From Photobacterium sp. TLY01 (GTDB lineage Bacteria > Pseudomonadota > Gammaproteobacteria > Enterobacterales > Vibrionaceae), in NCBI RefSeq assembly GCF_021432065.1, contig NZ_CP090365.1, positions 1,116,001 to 1,180,000 of the forward strand: a DNA stretch of 64,000 bases, given 5' to 3'. The position numbers were made by a program, and so were the translations under genes. Under the pieces are notes generated by a model, which ran no database searches, was not told where the DNA came from, and saw only the letters and a program-made list of their open reading frames with translations. Below are positions 1 to 9,583 of the stretch, piece by piece. The first letter of the stretch is position 1, and every line of letters starts with the position of its first letter.

Positions 1-585
1 GACCACACCCGGTGCGATTGCCGCAGCGCGAATCCCATAGCGTCCCAGCTCTTTTGCCCAGCAAACAGCCATAGTGGCGACTGCGGCTTTAGAAGCAGCA
101 TAGTTGCTCTGACCAAAATTTCCGGCTCTGGCAACACTGGAAATGTTAATAATCACCCCAGGACGCTGGGTCTGGATCATGCGGGCAGCGGCCTCCCGCC
201 CACAGAGAAACGTCCCTGTGCTGTTCACTGTCATCACGGCATTGAACTGCTCAAGCGACATTTTTGTTAATGCGCCATCTTTCACTTTAACCAGCAAGCC
301 ATCACGCAGAATACCGGCATTGTTCACCAAACCATCCAGCTGACCAAAATCGTCGATGATCTGATCAAATACCCGTTCGACCTGGTTTTCCTGTGTCACA
401 TCCGCTTCATAGGTCAGCGCTTTACTGCTTAGCATCTGGCATTGCGTTCGTGTCTGCGCGAGACCTTCCTGATTCAGATCGATCAAGGCCAAATCAGCGC
501 CGGCCTGAGCCAGTGTCACAGCCATCATCTGCCCTAAACCCTGGCCAGCACCGGTGATTGCAATCACAGCATTTCGTAGATCCAT
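1..585 (-). CDS. SDR-family dehydrogenase, 3' part beyond window
   Basis: NAD(P)-dependent short-chain dehydrogenase, the last gene of the leftward valine/isoleucine operon; its C-terminus lies outside the window. Reading in from the ATG at 585 one sees the Rossmann motif TGAGQGLG (about residue 11), the NNAG motif (about 90) and the catalytic YAASK, so the fold and active site are intact. An AGGAGAG-type ribosome site precedes the start, and mmsB ends 17 bp upstream. SDRs in this operon position are usually annotated as 3-hydroxyacyl-CoA or 3-oxoacyl reductases. Oxidation of 2-methyl-3-hydroxybutyryl-CoA from isoleucine is my inference from context, not something the sequence proves. Confidence 0.85.
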   Translation of the reverse strand, partial: MDLRNAVIAITGAGQGLGQMMAVTLAQAGADLALIDLNQEGLAQTRTQCQMLSSKALTYEADVTQENQVERVFDQIIDDFGQLDGLVNNAGILRDGLLVKVKDGALTKMSLEQFNAVMTVNSTGTFLCGREAAARMIQTQRPGVIINISSVARAGNFGQSNYAASKAAVATMAVCWAKELGRYGIRAAAIAPGVV

Positions 586-602
586 ACTGCTCTCCTTTCA
601 CT

Positions 603-1517
603 CTAATGTTGTTTGACTTCACCGTGATAAAACTCGAACAGACTGGAAAAATCGCGCTGCTCATTGCCATTCGCATTGTGGAAAGCATACAGATTACGCG
701 CCAGTGCGCCCATGGGCACAGCCGTCTGACTTTGCAATGCTGCATCCATCCCTAATCCCAAATCTTTGAGCATCAGTTTACTCATAAACCCAGGCTGATA
801 CCCTTTACTGGCAGGCGCATTCTCCATCACGCCGGGGCAAGGATTGTAAAGCTCCAGTACCCAGTTCCGGCCAGAGCTTTGCAGCATGATGTCTGACAAG
901 ACTTTAGGATCCAGTCCGTTTTCCATGCCCAGATTAATCGCTTCACAGGCACCGGCCATTTGGACCGCCAGCATCAGGTTATTACAAATTTTCGCCATCT
1001 GCCCGGCACCGGCAGGTCCCGCATGAAAGATGTTTTTACCCACATGCTTCAGAACCATTTCCGCGCGATGAAATGCTGCATCGGTGCCACCGACGATGAA
1101 AGTCAGCGTACCGGCTTCTGCACCGGCAACACCGCCAGAGACAGGCGCATCGACAAACGCCAGCTGATGCTGCAAAGCATGGCTGGCGACTTCTTTTGCC
1201 GTTGCAGGATCAATGGTGGAAGAGTCAATCAGAAAAGTGCCGGATGAAACCAGATTGAGCAGGCCGGCTTCAGGCTGTCCTTTTGGCCCCAGATAGACAT
1301 CATGGACATGCTGACCTGCCGGCAGCATGGTGATCACGGTATCGGCCCCCGTTACCGCCGCTTTCAAAGAGGACGCCACCGTAGCGCCCTCTTTTTCGAG
1401 CTTGCGGGCCGCTTCAGCATTGATATCGTAAACATTGACCTGAAAACCCGCTTTGAGTAAATTCCTCGCCATCGGGCTGCCCATGTTGCCTAGTCCAATA
1501 AATGCAATTGCTGCCAT
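603..1517 (-). CDS. mmsB: 3-hydroxyisobutyrate dehydrogenase
   Basis: Oxidises 3-hydroxyisobutyrate to methylmalonate semialdehyde in valine degradation (cytosolic, NAD-dependent). The 304-residue protein begins with the Rossmann motif GLGNMGSPMARNL, has the family signature DAPVSGGVAGAEAGTL near residue 122 and the catalytic-lysine motif GAGQMAKICNN near 168. Length is normal for the family. It follows the 3-hydroxyisobutyryl-CoA hydrolase gene by about 55 bp, so enzyme order matches pathway order. ATG start with an AGGAG-like site (gttatggcag side, CAGGAGTG upstream). Confidence 0.95.
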   Translation of the reverse strand: MAAIAFIGLGNMGSPMARNLLKAGFQVNVYDINAEAARKLEKEGATVASSLKAAVTGADTVITMLPAGQHVHDVYLGPKGQPEAGLLNLVSSGTFLIDSSTIDPATAKEVASHALQHQLAFVDAPVSGGVAGAEAGTLTFIVGGTDAAFHRAEMVLKHVGKNIFHAGPAGAGQMAKICNNLMLAVQMAGACEAINLGMENGLDPKVLSDIMLQSSGRNWVLELYNPCPGVMENAPASKGYQPGFMSKLMLKDLGLGMDAALQSQTAVPMGALARNLYAFHNANGNEQRDFSSLFEFYHGEVKQH

Positions 1518-1571
1518 AACACACTCCTGTTCAGACGCTCTCAGCCCGGATCTATGTGTAGGGAATAGCTA

Positions 1572-2723
1572 CTATTCTTTGCCTAAATCACGCAGCGGAT
1601 GATCATCTTCACTCCACATGGGTGCAAAAAGGTCATCAATCACGCTGCTGTCCACTGCCGAGACCGTGGGAAAAATCCATTTCGGTTCGCCGCACTTATC
1701 AATCAGACGTGCCCGGACACCTTCCTGAAACTCGCCCAGCATGCCGCAGCGAACAGACAAGCCCAGCTCAAGCCGGAAACAGTCAGCCAGTGAAAGGGCT
1801 TTGTAGCTCGTCATTTGCCGGTAGCAAATATGCGCGGTGACAGGGCTGCCCTGTTTCAGGGTTGATTTCGCAGTTTCCAGCCAGGTGCCTAAACCATCAA
1901 TCGACTGAATTTGCTGACAGATTTCACTCAGATCTCGCCCAACGCTGGCCGCCTGGATTTGAGGGAAATAAGGGATCATCTGGCTCGGCGGCCATGCAGA
2001 TTTTGCCGATTCCGCCAATTGACTCAGGCAGTTTGTGACTGCCTTGCCTGAGTCGCCAACCTGCTGCCAGTCAATGGCCTGCAAACCGGAAAGCACCGCC
2101 TGTTTGTGTTCAGCCAGTAAAATATAATCGGCCATTTTCAGATCGAGCGCATCACTGGCATTCACACGTGCACCAGTCAGCCCCAGAAACAGTCCAATCC
2201 CGGCAGGTAGCTGATTCAGAAACCAGGTACCACCAACATCTGGGTACAAGCCAATCGTGATTTCAGGCATGGCCAGTATGCTGGTCGGGGTCACGACCCG
2301 GTGACTCGCCCCCATATACAGCCCGATACCACCGCCCATCACAATACCTTCACCCCATACGATCAGCGGCTTTTTGTACTGATGGATCTGATAATCGCAA
2401 CGATACTCAACACTGAAATACTCAGTCAGAAACGCTTCAGGCGACGCGCCACTCTCACCGGCCTGCTTGTGGGATTCCGCTTCAAGCATGGCATGGTACA
2501 TCGCGCGCACGTCCCCCCCCGCGCAAAAGGCTTTGCTGTGTTCGCTGTGAAGAAAAACACACGCGATATTACTGTCACTTTCCCAGTCCGCCAGTTGAGT
2601 GCTTAATTGCTTGAGCATAGGCAGGGTCAGCGCATTCAATGCTGCGGGATTATCCAGTGCCGCAACACCAATGCGGGAGCCGTCAGTACATTCCAGCTCG
2701 TTAAATGTCATTGTTCCTGTCAT
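1572..2723 (-). CDS. 3-hydroxyisobutyryl-CoA hydrolase (crotonase fold)
   Basis: Releases free 3-hydroxyisobutyrate from its CoA ester in valine catabolism. About 383 residues, longer than ordinary enoyl-CoA hydratases, as is typical of HIBCH-type enzymes. Crotonase oxyanion-hole motifs are visible as KAFCAGGDVRAMY and GEGIVMGGGIGL, followed by ASHRVVTP and PEITIGLYPDVGG. The reading frame stays open upstream to 2846 and would overlap the previous gene. I chose the ATG at 2723 because GGAGAG sits just upstream; the ATGs at 2738 and 2711 are alternatives. Confidence 0.9.
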   Translation of the reverse strand: MTGTMTFNELECTDGSRIGVAALDNPAALNALTLPMLKQLSTQLADWESDSNIACVFLHSEHSKAFCAGGDVRAMYHAMLEAESHKQAGESGASPEAFLTEYFSVEYRCDYQIHQYKKPLIVWGEGIVMGGGIGLYMGASHRVVTPTSILAMPEITIGLYPDVGGTWFLNQLPAGIGLFLGLTGARVNASDALDLKMADYILLAEHKQAVLSGLQAIDWQQVGDSGKAVTNCLSQLAESAKSAWPPSQMIPYFPQIQAASVGRDLSEICQQIQSIDGLGTWLETAKSTLKQGSPVTAHICYRQMTSYKALSLADCFRLELGLSVRCGMLGEFQEGVRARLIDKCGEPKWIFPTVSAVDSSVIDDLFAPMWSEDDHPLRDLGKE

Positions 2724-2802
2724 GATCTCTCCATTCATGATCTTTTCATGCTGCGTGCCCCCCATGACCATTGTGGCGAACACGACATCCAGTATTTCTG
2801 TT

Positions 2803-3597
2803 TTATTCGTTTTTCCAGACTGGTGCGCGTTTCTCCAGAAATGCATTCACCCCTTCTTGTTGATCGGCAGTATCAAACAGGCGGACAAAACGCTCCCTTT
2901 CCTGAATAAGCCCCTGATGTAATGGCGCAAATCTTGCCTGCTGTATCAAAGCTTTACAAGCAGTAACCGCTGTCGGGGACTGGTTCGCGACTTCCGCCGC
3001 CAGTTTCATTGCGGTTTCCAGCCCTTGTCCTGAAGCCACCACTTCTTCAACCAGACGAATGTCCAGTGCCTGCGAGGCGCTCACCCGTTCTCCACACAGA
3101 ATCATGCGTTTTGCCCAGCCTTCCCCCACCAGCCAGGCCAGATTTTGTGTGCCACCAGCGCATGGAAGCAAGCCGACACTGGCTTCCGGCAGTGCCATCA
3201 CCGCATGGGCCTCAGCAATACGGATGTCACAGGCTAACGCCACTTCCAGACCTCCGCCCATGGCATAACCGTTGATTGCTGCAATTGAGACTCCCCGGTA
3301 AGATGACAAGGTTTCAAAGGCCTCACCGAAGCAGTACGCCATGTCAGCCGCCACGCCTTTATCGCCGCTGGCGAAGAGTTTGAGATCGGCACCGGCAGAA
3401 AAGAATTTCTCCCCTTTTCCGGTCAGTACCAAAGCATAAATGGATTTGTCTGTATTCAGTGCTTCGACCAGAGATTTCAACTGATGAAGACTGTCTGCCG
3501 TCCAGGTGTTGGCTGGCGGATGATTCATGGTCAGTACCGCGACATGACCATCAATCATCACCTCAATCGGACCGCCTGTTTGTGTCAGTGGATGCAT
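2803..3597 (-). CDS. Enoyl-CoA hydratase/isomerase family protein
   Basis: Crotonase-family enzyme, expected to hydrate methacrylyl-CoA or tiglyl-CoA in valine/isoleucine breakdown (inference from operon position). Motifs: EKFFSAGADLKLF for the first oxyanion-hole strand and NGYAMGGGLEVALACD for the second, then ALPEASVGLLPCAGGTQ with the catalytic glutamate region. About 264 residues, the standard length. The frame opens further upstream at a TTG (3663) that overlaps the acyl-CoA dehydrogenase stop, but the ATG at 3597 has GAGGGCGGAAAG directly upstream and gives a normal N-terminus. Confidence 0.92.
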   Translation of the reverse strand: MHPLTQTGGPIEVMIDGHVAVLTMNHPPANTWTADSLHQLKSLVEALNTDKSIYALVLTGKGEKFFSAGADLKLFASGDKGVAADMAYCFGEAFETLSSYRGVSIAAINGYAMGGGLEVALACDIRIAEAHAVMALPEASVGLLPCAGGTQNLAWLVGEGWAKRMILCGERVSASQALDIRLVEEVVASGQGLETAMKLAAEVANQSPTAVTACKALIQQARFAPLHQGLIQERERFVRLFDTADQQEGVNAFLEKRAPVWKNE

Positions 3598-3659
3598 CTT
3601 TCCGCCCTCATATTCTTCATTTCCATGGATATAAGTCGCCTGAGTACGAAGCACATCAT

Positions 3660-4814
3660 TCAAAGCAGTGCAGTATCATCGTTTAGTAACCGACGCGCGA
3701 TGATCAAGCGCATGATTTCATTGGTTCCTTCCAATATCTGATGGACACGCACATCGCGGAAATGGCGTTCAATCGGATATTCCTGAATGTAGCCATAACC
3801 ACCGTAGAGCTGCAGTGCCTGGTTACAGACAGCAAATCCCACATCAGTCGCAAACCGTTTTGCCATCGCGCAATAGGCCGTGGCTTCCGGATCCCCACTG
3901 TCCAGTTTACTGGCGGCATATCGCACCAGTTGACGGGCCGCCACCAGCTCAGTCGCCATATCAGCCAGTTTGAATTGCAGGGCCTGAAACTGAGCGAGCG
4001 GTTTACCGAACTGTTTGCGCTCTGTCATGTACTGCCGGGCCAGATTCAGCGCCTGTTGCGCGGTACCCACAGAACAGGTGGCAATGTTGATCCGGCCACC
4101 ATCCAGGCCTTTCATGGCAAACCGAAACCCCTGACCTTCTTCCCCTAAGAGGTAATCAGCCGGAATCCGGACTTTATCGAATGTCACCGCGCGTGTTGGC
4201 TGGCTGTGCCAGCCCAGTTTTGGCTCTTTACGGCCGTAGCTGATACCCTCAGCATCGGCCGGCACGATGAACGCCGAAATGCCGTCAGGCCCGGCTTCTC
4301 CGGTCCGGGCCATCACAATCAGCAAGTCCGTCTCTCCGGCTCCGGAAATAAAAGCTTTTGCACCTGAGATTTCATAGTGATCCCCTAAACGCACCGCTTT
4401 TGTCGTCAGCGATGCCGCATCAGAACCGGCATTGGCTTCAGTCAGGCAATAGGATCCGAGCCATTCTCCGGTGATCAATTTCGGACAGCATTCCGCTCTT
4501 GCCTGATCGGTTGCAAAACTGGCGACCATCCAGCTCACCATATTGTGAATGGTCATAAATGCTGTGGTTGAAGTACAGCCCATGGCTAATTGTTCGAAAA
4601 TGACAGAGGCGTCAAGACGGCTGAGTCCCATGCCCCCATGTTCTACCGGTGTATACAGGCTGAGAAAGCCCATTTCTCCGGCATTGCGTAACACATCTTT
4701 GGGAAACGTAGACGTTTCGTCCCAGCTGGCTGCCATGGGCAGTAATTGCTCCCTGGCAAACTGACGGGCAGCATCTTCAAAGGCACGTTGATCTTCATTG
4801 AGTTCAAAATCCAT
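3660..4814 (-). CDS. Acyl-CoA dehydrogenase (isobutyryl-CoA type)
   Basis: FAD-dependent dehydrogenase, probably converting isobutyryl-CoA (and 2-methylbutyryl-CoA) to the 2-enoyl-CoA. The 384-residue chain has the family signature CLTEANAGSDAASL (about 124), the substrate/FAD loop ISGAKAFISGAG, and the C-terminal ILEGTNEIMR, whose glutamate is the catalytic base in short-chain and isobutyryl enzymes. It lies between mmsA and the hydratase gene in the same direction, spaced about 24 bp from mmsA. Substrate assignment rests on operon context. Confidence 0.93.
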   Translation of the reverse strand: MDFELNEDQRAFEDAARQFAREQLLPMAASWDETSTFPKDVLRNAGEMGFLSLYTPVEHGGMGLSRLDASVIFEQLAMGCTSTTAFMTIHNMVSWMVASFATDQARAECCPKLITGEWLGSYCLTEANAGSDAASLTTKAVRLGDHYEISGAKAFISGAGETDLLIVMARTGEAGPDGISAFIVPADAEGISYGRKEPKLGWHSQPTRAVTFDKVRIPADYLLGEEGQGFRFAMKGLDGGRINIATCSVGTAQQALNLARQYMTERKQFGKPLAQFQALQFKLADMATELVAARQLVRYAASKLDSGDPEATAYCAMAKRFATDVGFAVCNQALQLYGGYGYIQEYPIERHFRDVRVHQILEGTNEIMRLIIARRLLNDDTALL

Positions 4815-4838
4815 TGCTCACTCCGGCACAGGTTGTCA

Positions 4839-6335
4839 TCAATGATCCATATTAATGGTCAGGTTAGGCCCTTTCGGGATGTCGTCATCAAACCAGCGCG
4901 CTGTCACCGTTTTGGTCTCTGTGTAAAAACGGACGGCCTGTTTGCCATAAGCATGTAAGTCACCATAGAAACTGCCACGCCAGCCTGTGAACGAGAAAAA
5001 TGGCAATGGCACAGGAATCGGCACATTGATACCTACCTGACCGACCTGGATCTCATGCTGAAACTTGCGCGCTGCCGCGCCGTTGGCGGTGAAAATTGAC
5101 GTGCCGTTTCCGTAAGGGTTGTTGTTGATAAGCGCAATGGCTTCTTCAAGCGAACCCGCTTCGACACAGACCAGCACAGGACCAAAAATCTCCTCGCGGT
5201 AAATGCTCATCTCAGGCGTAACGCCGCTGAATAAGGTCGGCCCAACCCAGTTCCCGTTCGGGTAATCTTTCACCGTGCATTCACTGCCATCCAGTTCACA
5301 CACCGCCCCTTGCGCTTTCCCTTCCTGAATCAGTCGCAGTACCCGTGTTTTGGCTTCCGCGCTAATTAGCGGGCCGTATGCGGCATCTTCCTCATCCCAG
5401 CCGCCGGGCTTCATGGCTGCCATGGCTTCTTTCAGTTCGGGTATCCAGGCTTTTGCGCCGTCAACAAACACGGCAACCGAAATTGCCATACACCGTTGAC
5501 CGGCCGCCCCGACGGATGCCCCCACCAGATTGTTGATCACCTGTTCTTTGTTCGCATCCGGCATGACAACCAGATGGTTCTTCGCACCCGCAAACGCCTG
5601 AACCCGTTTCAGATTATGGGTGCCTGTCTGATAGATATAGCGGGCGACCGGCACAGAGCCGACAAAAGACACAGTGCGGATATCCGGATGTTCCAGCAGA
5701 TGATCAACCTGGGCTTTGCGGCCATGGACGACCTGAAGTACACCGGGAGGCGCACCGGCTTGTTCGAACAATTCTGCCAGCCGGACAGAGGTCAGAGGCA
5801 CCTGATCGGAAGGTTTCAGCACGAAGGTATTCCCGGCCGCGATAGCCAGCGGAAACATCCACAACGGGATCATGGCCGGGAAATTGAACGGCGTAATACC
5901 GCTGCAAACACCCAATGGCTGGATCAGAGAGTAAGTGTCGATGTTCGTGGCGACGTTTTCAGTGGTTTCCCCCATCATCAGGCTGGCAATGTTGGCAGCC
6001 TGTTCAACCACTTCAATGCCGCGCCAGACATCCCCTTTTGCGTCGGCCAGAATTTTGCCGGTTTCACTGGAGAGCAAACAGGCCAATTCATCATGGTGTG
6101 CTTTGAGCAGTTGCTGGTAACTCAGCATCAGTCTGGCCCGTTCAGGCACAGGGACCGTCTTCCATTTCTCAAAGGTGGCTTTGGCACTGGCGATGGCTTG
6201 ATCGATCTCGGATGTCAGTGCGCAAGGCAGATGGGCGATCACTTCATTGGTCGCGGGGTTGGTCACATCGACCCATTCATCGGACTGCGACTGGCAAAAT
6301 TTTCCTTCAATAAACAGAGGTACTTTCTCAATCAT
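4839..6335 (-). CDS. mmsA: Methylmalonate-semialdehyde dehydrogenase (CoA-acylating)
   Basis: Converts methylmalonate semialdehyde plus CoA and NAD to propionyl-CoA, the last dedicated step of valine degradation. About 498 residues of aldehyde-dehydrogenase fold: [16 protein letters not shown] near 140, [26 protein letters not shown], and [15 protein letters not shown] with the catalytic cysteine near 285, all characteristic of the MmsA subgroup. The frame also has a GTG at 6341, but GAGGACGTGACA places the ATG at 6335 at better spacing. Confidence 0.95.
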   Translation of the reverse strand: MIEKVPLFIEGKFCQSQSDEWVDVTNPATNEVIAHLPCALTSEIDQAIASAKATFEKWKTVPVPERARLMLSYQQLLKAHHDELACLLSSETGKILADAKGDVWRGIEVVEQAANIASLMMGETTENVATNIDTYSLIQPLGVCSGITPFNFPAMIPLWMFPLAIAAGNTFVLKPSDQVPLTSVRLAELFEQAGAPPGVLQVVHGRKAQVDHLLEHPDIRTVSFVGSVPVARYIYQTGTHNLKRVQAFAGAKNHLVVMPDANKEQVINNLVGASVGAAGQRCMAISVAVFVDGAKAWIPELKEAMAAMKPGGWDEEDAAYGPLISAEAKTRVLRLIQEGKAQGAVCELDGSECTVKDYPNGNWVGPTLFSGVTPEMSIYREEIFGPVLVCVEAGSLEEAIALINNNPYGNGTSIFTANGAAARKFQHEIQVGQVGINVPIPVPLPFFSFTGWRGSFYGDLHAYGKQAVRFYTETKTVTARWFDDDIPKGPNLTINMDH

Positions 6336-6393
6336 TGTCACGTCCTCTCAGCTGTCTTTCCATTGTTGGCGTTACTGCTGCCAGGTACGAATA

Positions 6394-7674
6394 TTATAGA
6401 GCTGGTAATTCGATAGCGATCGCAGTGGCTTCCCCGCCACCGATACATAGCGAGGCAACGCCTTTGCTGACGGCGCCGTCTTCCTGCTGTTTACGACGCA
6501 GGGCATGGATCAGGCTGACGATGATACGGGCACCACTGGCCCCTATCGGATGGCCAAGCGCGCAGGCCCCGCCATGAATATTGACCTTGTCGGCGTTTAA
6601 ATGCAGTTCACGCACCGCAATTTGCGTCACGACCGCAAACGCTTCATTGATTTCCCACAGATCCACGTCATCAACTGACCAGTTCAGGTGATCCAGTAAC
6701 TGACGGATAGCGTTGACCGGTGCCAGGGTAAATTCAGACGGCAGACGGGCATGGGTTGTCTGACCGCGAATGATCGCGATGGGCGATAAACCATGGTGAC
6801 GGGCAGTTTCACTATCCATCATCAGCAACGCGGCTGCACCATCGGCAATGGCGCTGGAATTGGCGGCTGTCACTGTGCCGTCTTTAGCAAATACCGGTTT
6901 CAGCTGCGGGATCTTGGCCGGATCCACTTCATTAGGATGCTCATCCGTCTTCACCAGACGCTCCCCCCGACGATCAGCCACTACGACGGGACAGGTTTCC
7001 TGATCGAACCAGCCATGCTCTATCGCCAGCCTCGCTCGCTCGACTGACATCGCAGCCCAGTCATCCATGTCTTCCCGGCTGAATTGAAGCTCATCCGCAA
7101 TCTGCTGGGCATACACGCCCATCAGTTCACCCTCGTAAGCATCCTGCAATCCATCCAGGAAAATGTGGTCTTCCGTTGTCTGGTGCCCGAGGCGAAAACC
7201 GCCCCTGGCCTGCCGGAGAAGATACGGTGCGTTGGTCATGCTTTCCATGCCACCGGCCACTGCAGTGTGAATACTGCCGGCACGGATCATATCTGCAGCC
7301 AGCATCACGGTTTTCATTCCGGATCCGCACACTTTATTCACCGTCACGCAGCCGGTCGAAATAGGTAAGCCGGCATTCAATGCCGCCTGACGGGCCGGTG
7401 CCTGGCCACAGCCGGCTGGCAGTACACAACCCATCAGTACTTCGTCAATGTTCAGTCCATCGGGCTGTTCGGGGGCGAGTTCATCGGCGAAAATTCCAAT
7501 ACTTTCCAGGGCGCCTTTGATCGCATACGCCCCCAGTGTCGTTGCTGATAAAGAAGAAAACTGCCCCTGAAAACTGCCCAGCGGGGTTCGCTTGGCCGAC
7601 ACGATCCAGACTTCCTTTTCAGGCTGCTGAGACTCGCCGCGTTGGGATGCGGCTGTCTTGGTGGTGGTTTCCAT
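6394..7674 (-). CDS. Acetyl-CoA C-acyltransferase (thiolase)
   Basis: First gene of the leftward operon: a thiolase, presumably cleaving 2-methylacetoacetyl-CoA and acetoacetyl-CoA from isoleucine/leucine. Catalytic cysteine motif VNKVCGSGMKTVM near residue 110, His motif GGACALGHPIGASGAR near 380, and second cysteine motif SLCIGGGEATA near the C-terminus. An upstream in-frame ATG at 7722 lies inside the LiuR-like promoter region, so the ATG at 7674, preceded by GTGGAGCC, is the likelier start. It is the first gene downstream of the MerR-type promoter at 7696-7737, so it should be LiuR-controlled. Confidence 0.92.
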   Translation of the reverse strand: METTTKTAASQRGESQQPEKEVWIVSAKRTPLGSFQGQFSSLSATTLGAYAIKGALESIGIFADELAPEQPDGLNIDEVLMGCVLPAGCGQAPARQAALNAGLPISTGCVTVNKVCGSGMKTVMLAADMIRAGSIHTAVAGGMESMTNAPYLLRQARGGFRLGHQTTEDHIFLDGLQDAYEGELMGVYAQQIADELQFSREDMDDWAAMSVERARLAIEHGWFDQETCPVVVADRRGERLVKTDEHPNEVDPAKIPQLKPVFAKDGTVTAANSSAIADGAAALLMMDSETARHHGLSPIAIIRGQTTHARLPSEFTLAPVNAIRQLLDHLNWSVDDVDLWEINEAFAVVTQIAVRELHLNADKVNIHGGACALGHPIGASGARIIVSLIHALRRKQQEDGAVSKGVASLCIGGGEATAIAIELPAL

Positions 7675-7695
7675 GACCCGGCTCCACTTTTCTTG

Positions 7696-7737
7696 ACGTT
7701 TACGTAAGCATAGCACTAACATTTACGTAAACGTTAA
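7696..7737 (-). promoter_or_regulatory. LiuR-controlled MerR-type promoter with two palindromes
   Basis: On the minus strand a -35 like TTAACG (7732-7737) and a -10 like TATGCT (7707-7712) are 19 bp apart, the over-long spacer typical of promoters worked by MerR regulators. The spacer holds the palindrome GTTTACGTAAA (7721-7735 side) and a second, TTACGTAAACG, lies just downstream at 7696-7706. Both resemble the published LiuR box (TTACGTTTACGTAA type). The MerR-family gene liuR starts 150 bp away in the other direction, so the site probably drives the thiolase-mmsA operon. Confidence 0.7.
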
Positions 7738-7883
7738 GAAACAAAACAACAACAATGTCACTTCTATTTGGTTGATAGGCGTACAGAATTGTTGCCATGA
7801 TGCCGGCCAGGCCAGCGTTCTGACACCACTCTGTGACCGTCGGTTATTCAGTCCCGCTTCATCCGTAACGAGAGGACAGCAGC

Positions 7884-8267
7884 GTGGTGGACACCTTTAA
7901 GATCAGTGAACTTGCCAAAGAATTTGGTATCACCACCCGCAGTATTCGTTTTTACGAAGATGTGGGACTGCTCCAGCCAGACAGGGAAGGTGCGATTCGC
8001 ATTTATCAGCGGCGGGACAAAACGCGGCTGAAATTAATTTTGCGGGGAAAACGACTGGGGTTTTCGCTGGCCGAAATCCGCGAACTGTTTGACTTGTACG
8101 ACACCAACCAGAGTGACGGTCAATTGCGGCAAATGATCGCCATGATCGACGAAAAACAGCACAAACTTCAACGCCAGTTAAATGACATCAAAGTTGTGAT
8201 GGAAGAGCTCAATGCCGCAAAAAGCAGATGCAAGCTGGCACTGAACGGTAAAACGAAAGAAAAATAA
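7884..8267 (+). CDS. liuR: MerR-family regulator of leucine/isovalerate degradation
   Basis: 127-residue MerR-type transcription factor, read from a GTG with AGAGGACAGC upstream (the adjacent GTG at 7887 is an alternative). N-terminal winged helix: FKISELAKEFGITTRSIRFY, then the helix RIYQRRDKTRLKLILRGKR, and a C-terminal coiled-coil dimer helix (about 75-115). Size and motif agree with LiuR, the regulator of branched-chain amino acid and fatty-acid catabolic genes in proteobacteria. It heads the liuABCDE operon and faces the thiolase-mmsA operon, with the likely operator between. Confidence 0.9.
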   Translation: MVDTFKISELAKEFGITTRSIRFYEDVGLLQPDREGAIRIYQRRDKTRLKLILRGKRLGFSLAEIRELFDLYDTNQSDGQLRQMIAMIDEKQHKLQRQLNDIKVVMEELNAAKSRCKLALNGKTKEK

Positions 8268-8271
8268 CCCG

Positions 8272-8362
8272 TTGGCAAACTGCCAACTGAGCATGACAAC
8301 ATTTTGTTGAGAATACAGCCGTTTCTCAGGACCAGTCCGTTCACCGGACTAAGGGAGATCCG
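8272..8362 (+). promoter_or_regulatory. liuR-liuA spacer with two perfect stem-loops
   Basis: The 95-bp gap between liuR and liuA holds GTTGGCA-aac-TGCCAAC (from about 8273) and AGTCCG-ttcac-CGGACT (about 8334-8350). The second ends just before the ribosome site AAGGGAG of liuA. Neither is followed by a T-run, so they are not ordinary terminators. They may tune liuA translation or mRNA stability; this is inference. Confidence 0.45.
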
Positions 8363-9532
8363 ATGAAAGACCTGTTTACCCCACTCAACTTTGGCCTCGG
8401 CGAAACGCTGAATATGTTACGCGATCACGTCAACCACTTTGCCGCCGATGCCATCGCCCCCATTGCTGAACAAATTGACAAAGACAATCAGTTCCCATCG
8501 CACTTATGGACGGCGCTGGGTGAGATGGGTCTGTTGGGAGTGACTGTCAGTGAAGAATTTGGCGGAGCCGGCATGGGCTATCTGGCGCATGTGGTCGCCA
8601 TGGAGGAAATCAGCCGGGCTTCTGCCTCAGTCGGGCTGAGTTACGGTGCGCACTCCAACCTGTGCGTGAATCAGATTTTCCGCAATGGTACCCAGGCCCA
8701 GAAAGAAAAATACCTGCCTGGTCTCATCAGTGGTGAGCAGGTCGGCGCGCTGGCGATGAGTGAAGCCAATGCGGGTTCCGATGTGGTCAGCATGCAGCTC
8801 AGGGCAGACAAAAAAGACGATCGCTACATTCTGAACGGCAACAAAATGTGGATCACCAATGGACCGGATGCCCATACCTTTGTCGTGTACGCCAAAACCG
8901 CTCCTCAGGCAGGATCGAAAGGCATCAGTGCCTTTATCATTGAACGCGATTTCCCTGGCTTCACCCGTGCCCAGAAACTCGACAAATTAGGCATGCGCGG
9001 CTCCAACACCTGTGAGCTGGTGTTTACCGACTGCGAAGTGCCGGCTGAAAACCTGTTAGGACCAGAGAATAAAGGCGTCGAAGTACTGATGAGCGGACTG
9101 GACTATGAACGTGTGGTTCTGGCAGCCGGTCCGCTGGGGATCATGCGCGCCTGTCTGGATGTGTGCCTGCCCTATATTCACGACAGAAAACAGTTCGGAA
9201 AGTCCATAGGGGAATTTCAGTTGGTACAAGCCAAAATCGCGGATATGTATACGCGCATGAACGCGGCCCGTGCCTATGTTTACACGGTTGCTGCGGCTTG
9301 TGATCGCGGTGAAACCACTCGTCAGGATGCCGCGGGCGTCATTCTTTACTGCGCAGAACTGGCCACCCAGATGGCACTGGATGCGATACAACTGCTGGGC
9401 GGAAATGGCTATATCAACGAATTTCCAACCGGGCGTCTGCTGCGGGATGCCAAGTTATACGAAATTGGTGCAGGAACATCGGAAATCCGCCGCATGCTGA
9501 TCGGCCGGGAGTTATTTGAGCAAAGCCGCTAA
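8363..9532 (+). CDS. liuA: Isovaleryl-CoA dehydrogenase
   Basis: FAD enzyme that oxidises isovaleryl-CoA to 3-methylcrotonyl-CoA in leucine degradation. 389 residues; signatures [14 protein letters not shown] (about 134) and [20 protein letters not shown] near the C-terminus. The motif [13 protein letters not shown] near 247 carries the glutamate that serves as catalytic base in isovaleryl-CoA dehydrogenases, unlike the C-terminal EGT glutamate in the acyl-CoA dehydrogenase at 3660-4814. First enzyme gene of the liu operon; strong AAGGGAG ribosome site. Confidence 0.95.
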   Translation: MKDLFTPLNFGLGETLNMLRDHVNHFAADAIAPIAEQIDKDNQFPSHLWTALGEMGLLGVTVSEEFGGAGMGYLAHVVAMEEISRASASVGLSYGAHSNLCVNQIFRNGTQAQKEKYLPGLISGEQVGALAMSEANAGSDVVSMQLRADKKDDRYILNGNKMWITNGPDAHTFVVYAKTAPQAGSKGISAFIIERDFPGFTRAQKLDKLGMRGSNTCELVFTDCEVPAENLLGPENKGVEVLMSGLDYERVVLAAGPLGIMRACLDVCLPYIHDRKQFGKSIGEFQLVQAKIADMYTRMNAARAYVYTVAAACDRGETTRQDAAGVILYCAELATQMALDAIQLLGGNGYINEFPTGRLLRDAKLYEIGAGTSEIRRMLIGRELFEQSR

Positions 9533-9583
9533 ACGGAATTGTTCCACGGGATCAACAGCACACATCTTACAGGGACAGGCATC

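Noticed and set aside
5496-6416. 306-codon plus-strand frame opposite mmsA
   Set aside because: Antisense shadow of a well-supported dehydrogenase; composition is low-complexity H/R/Q-rich and no family matches.
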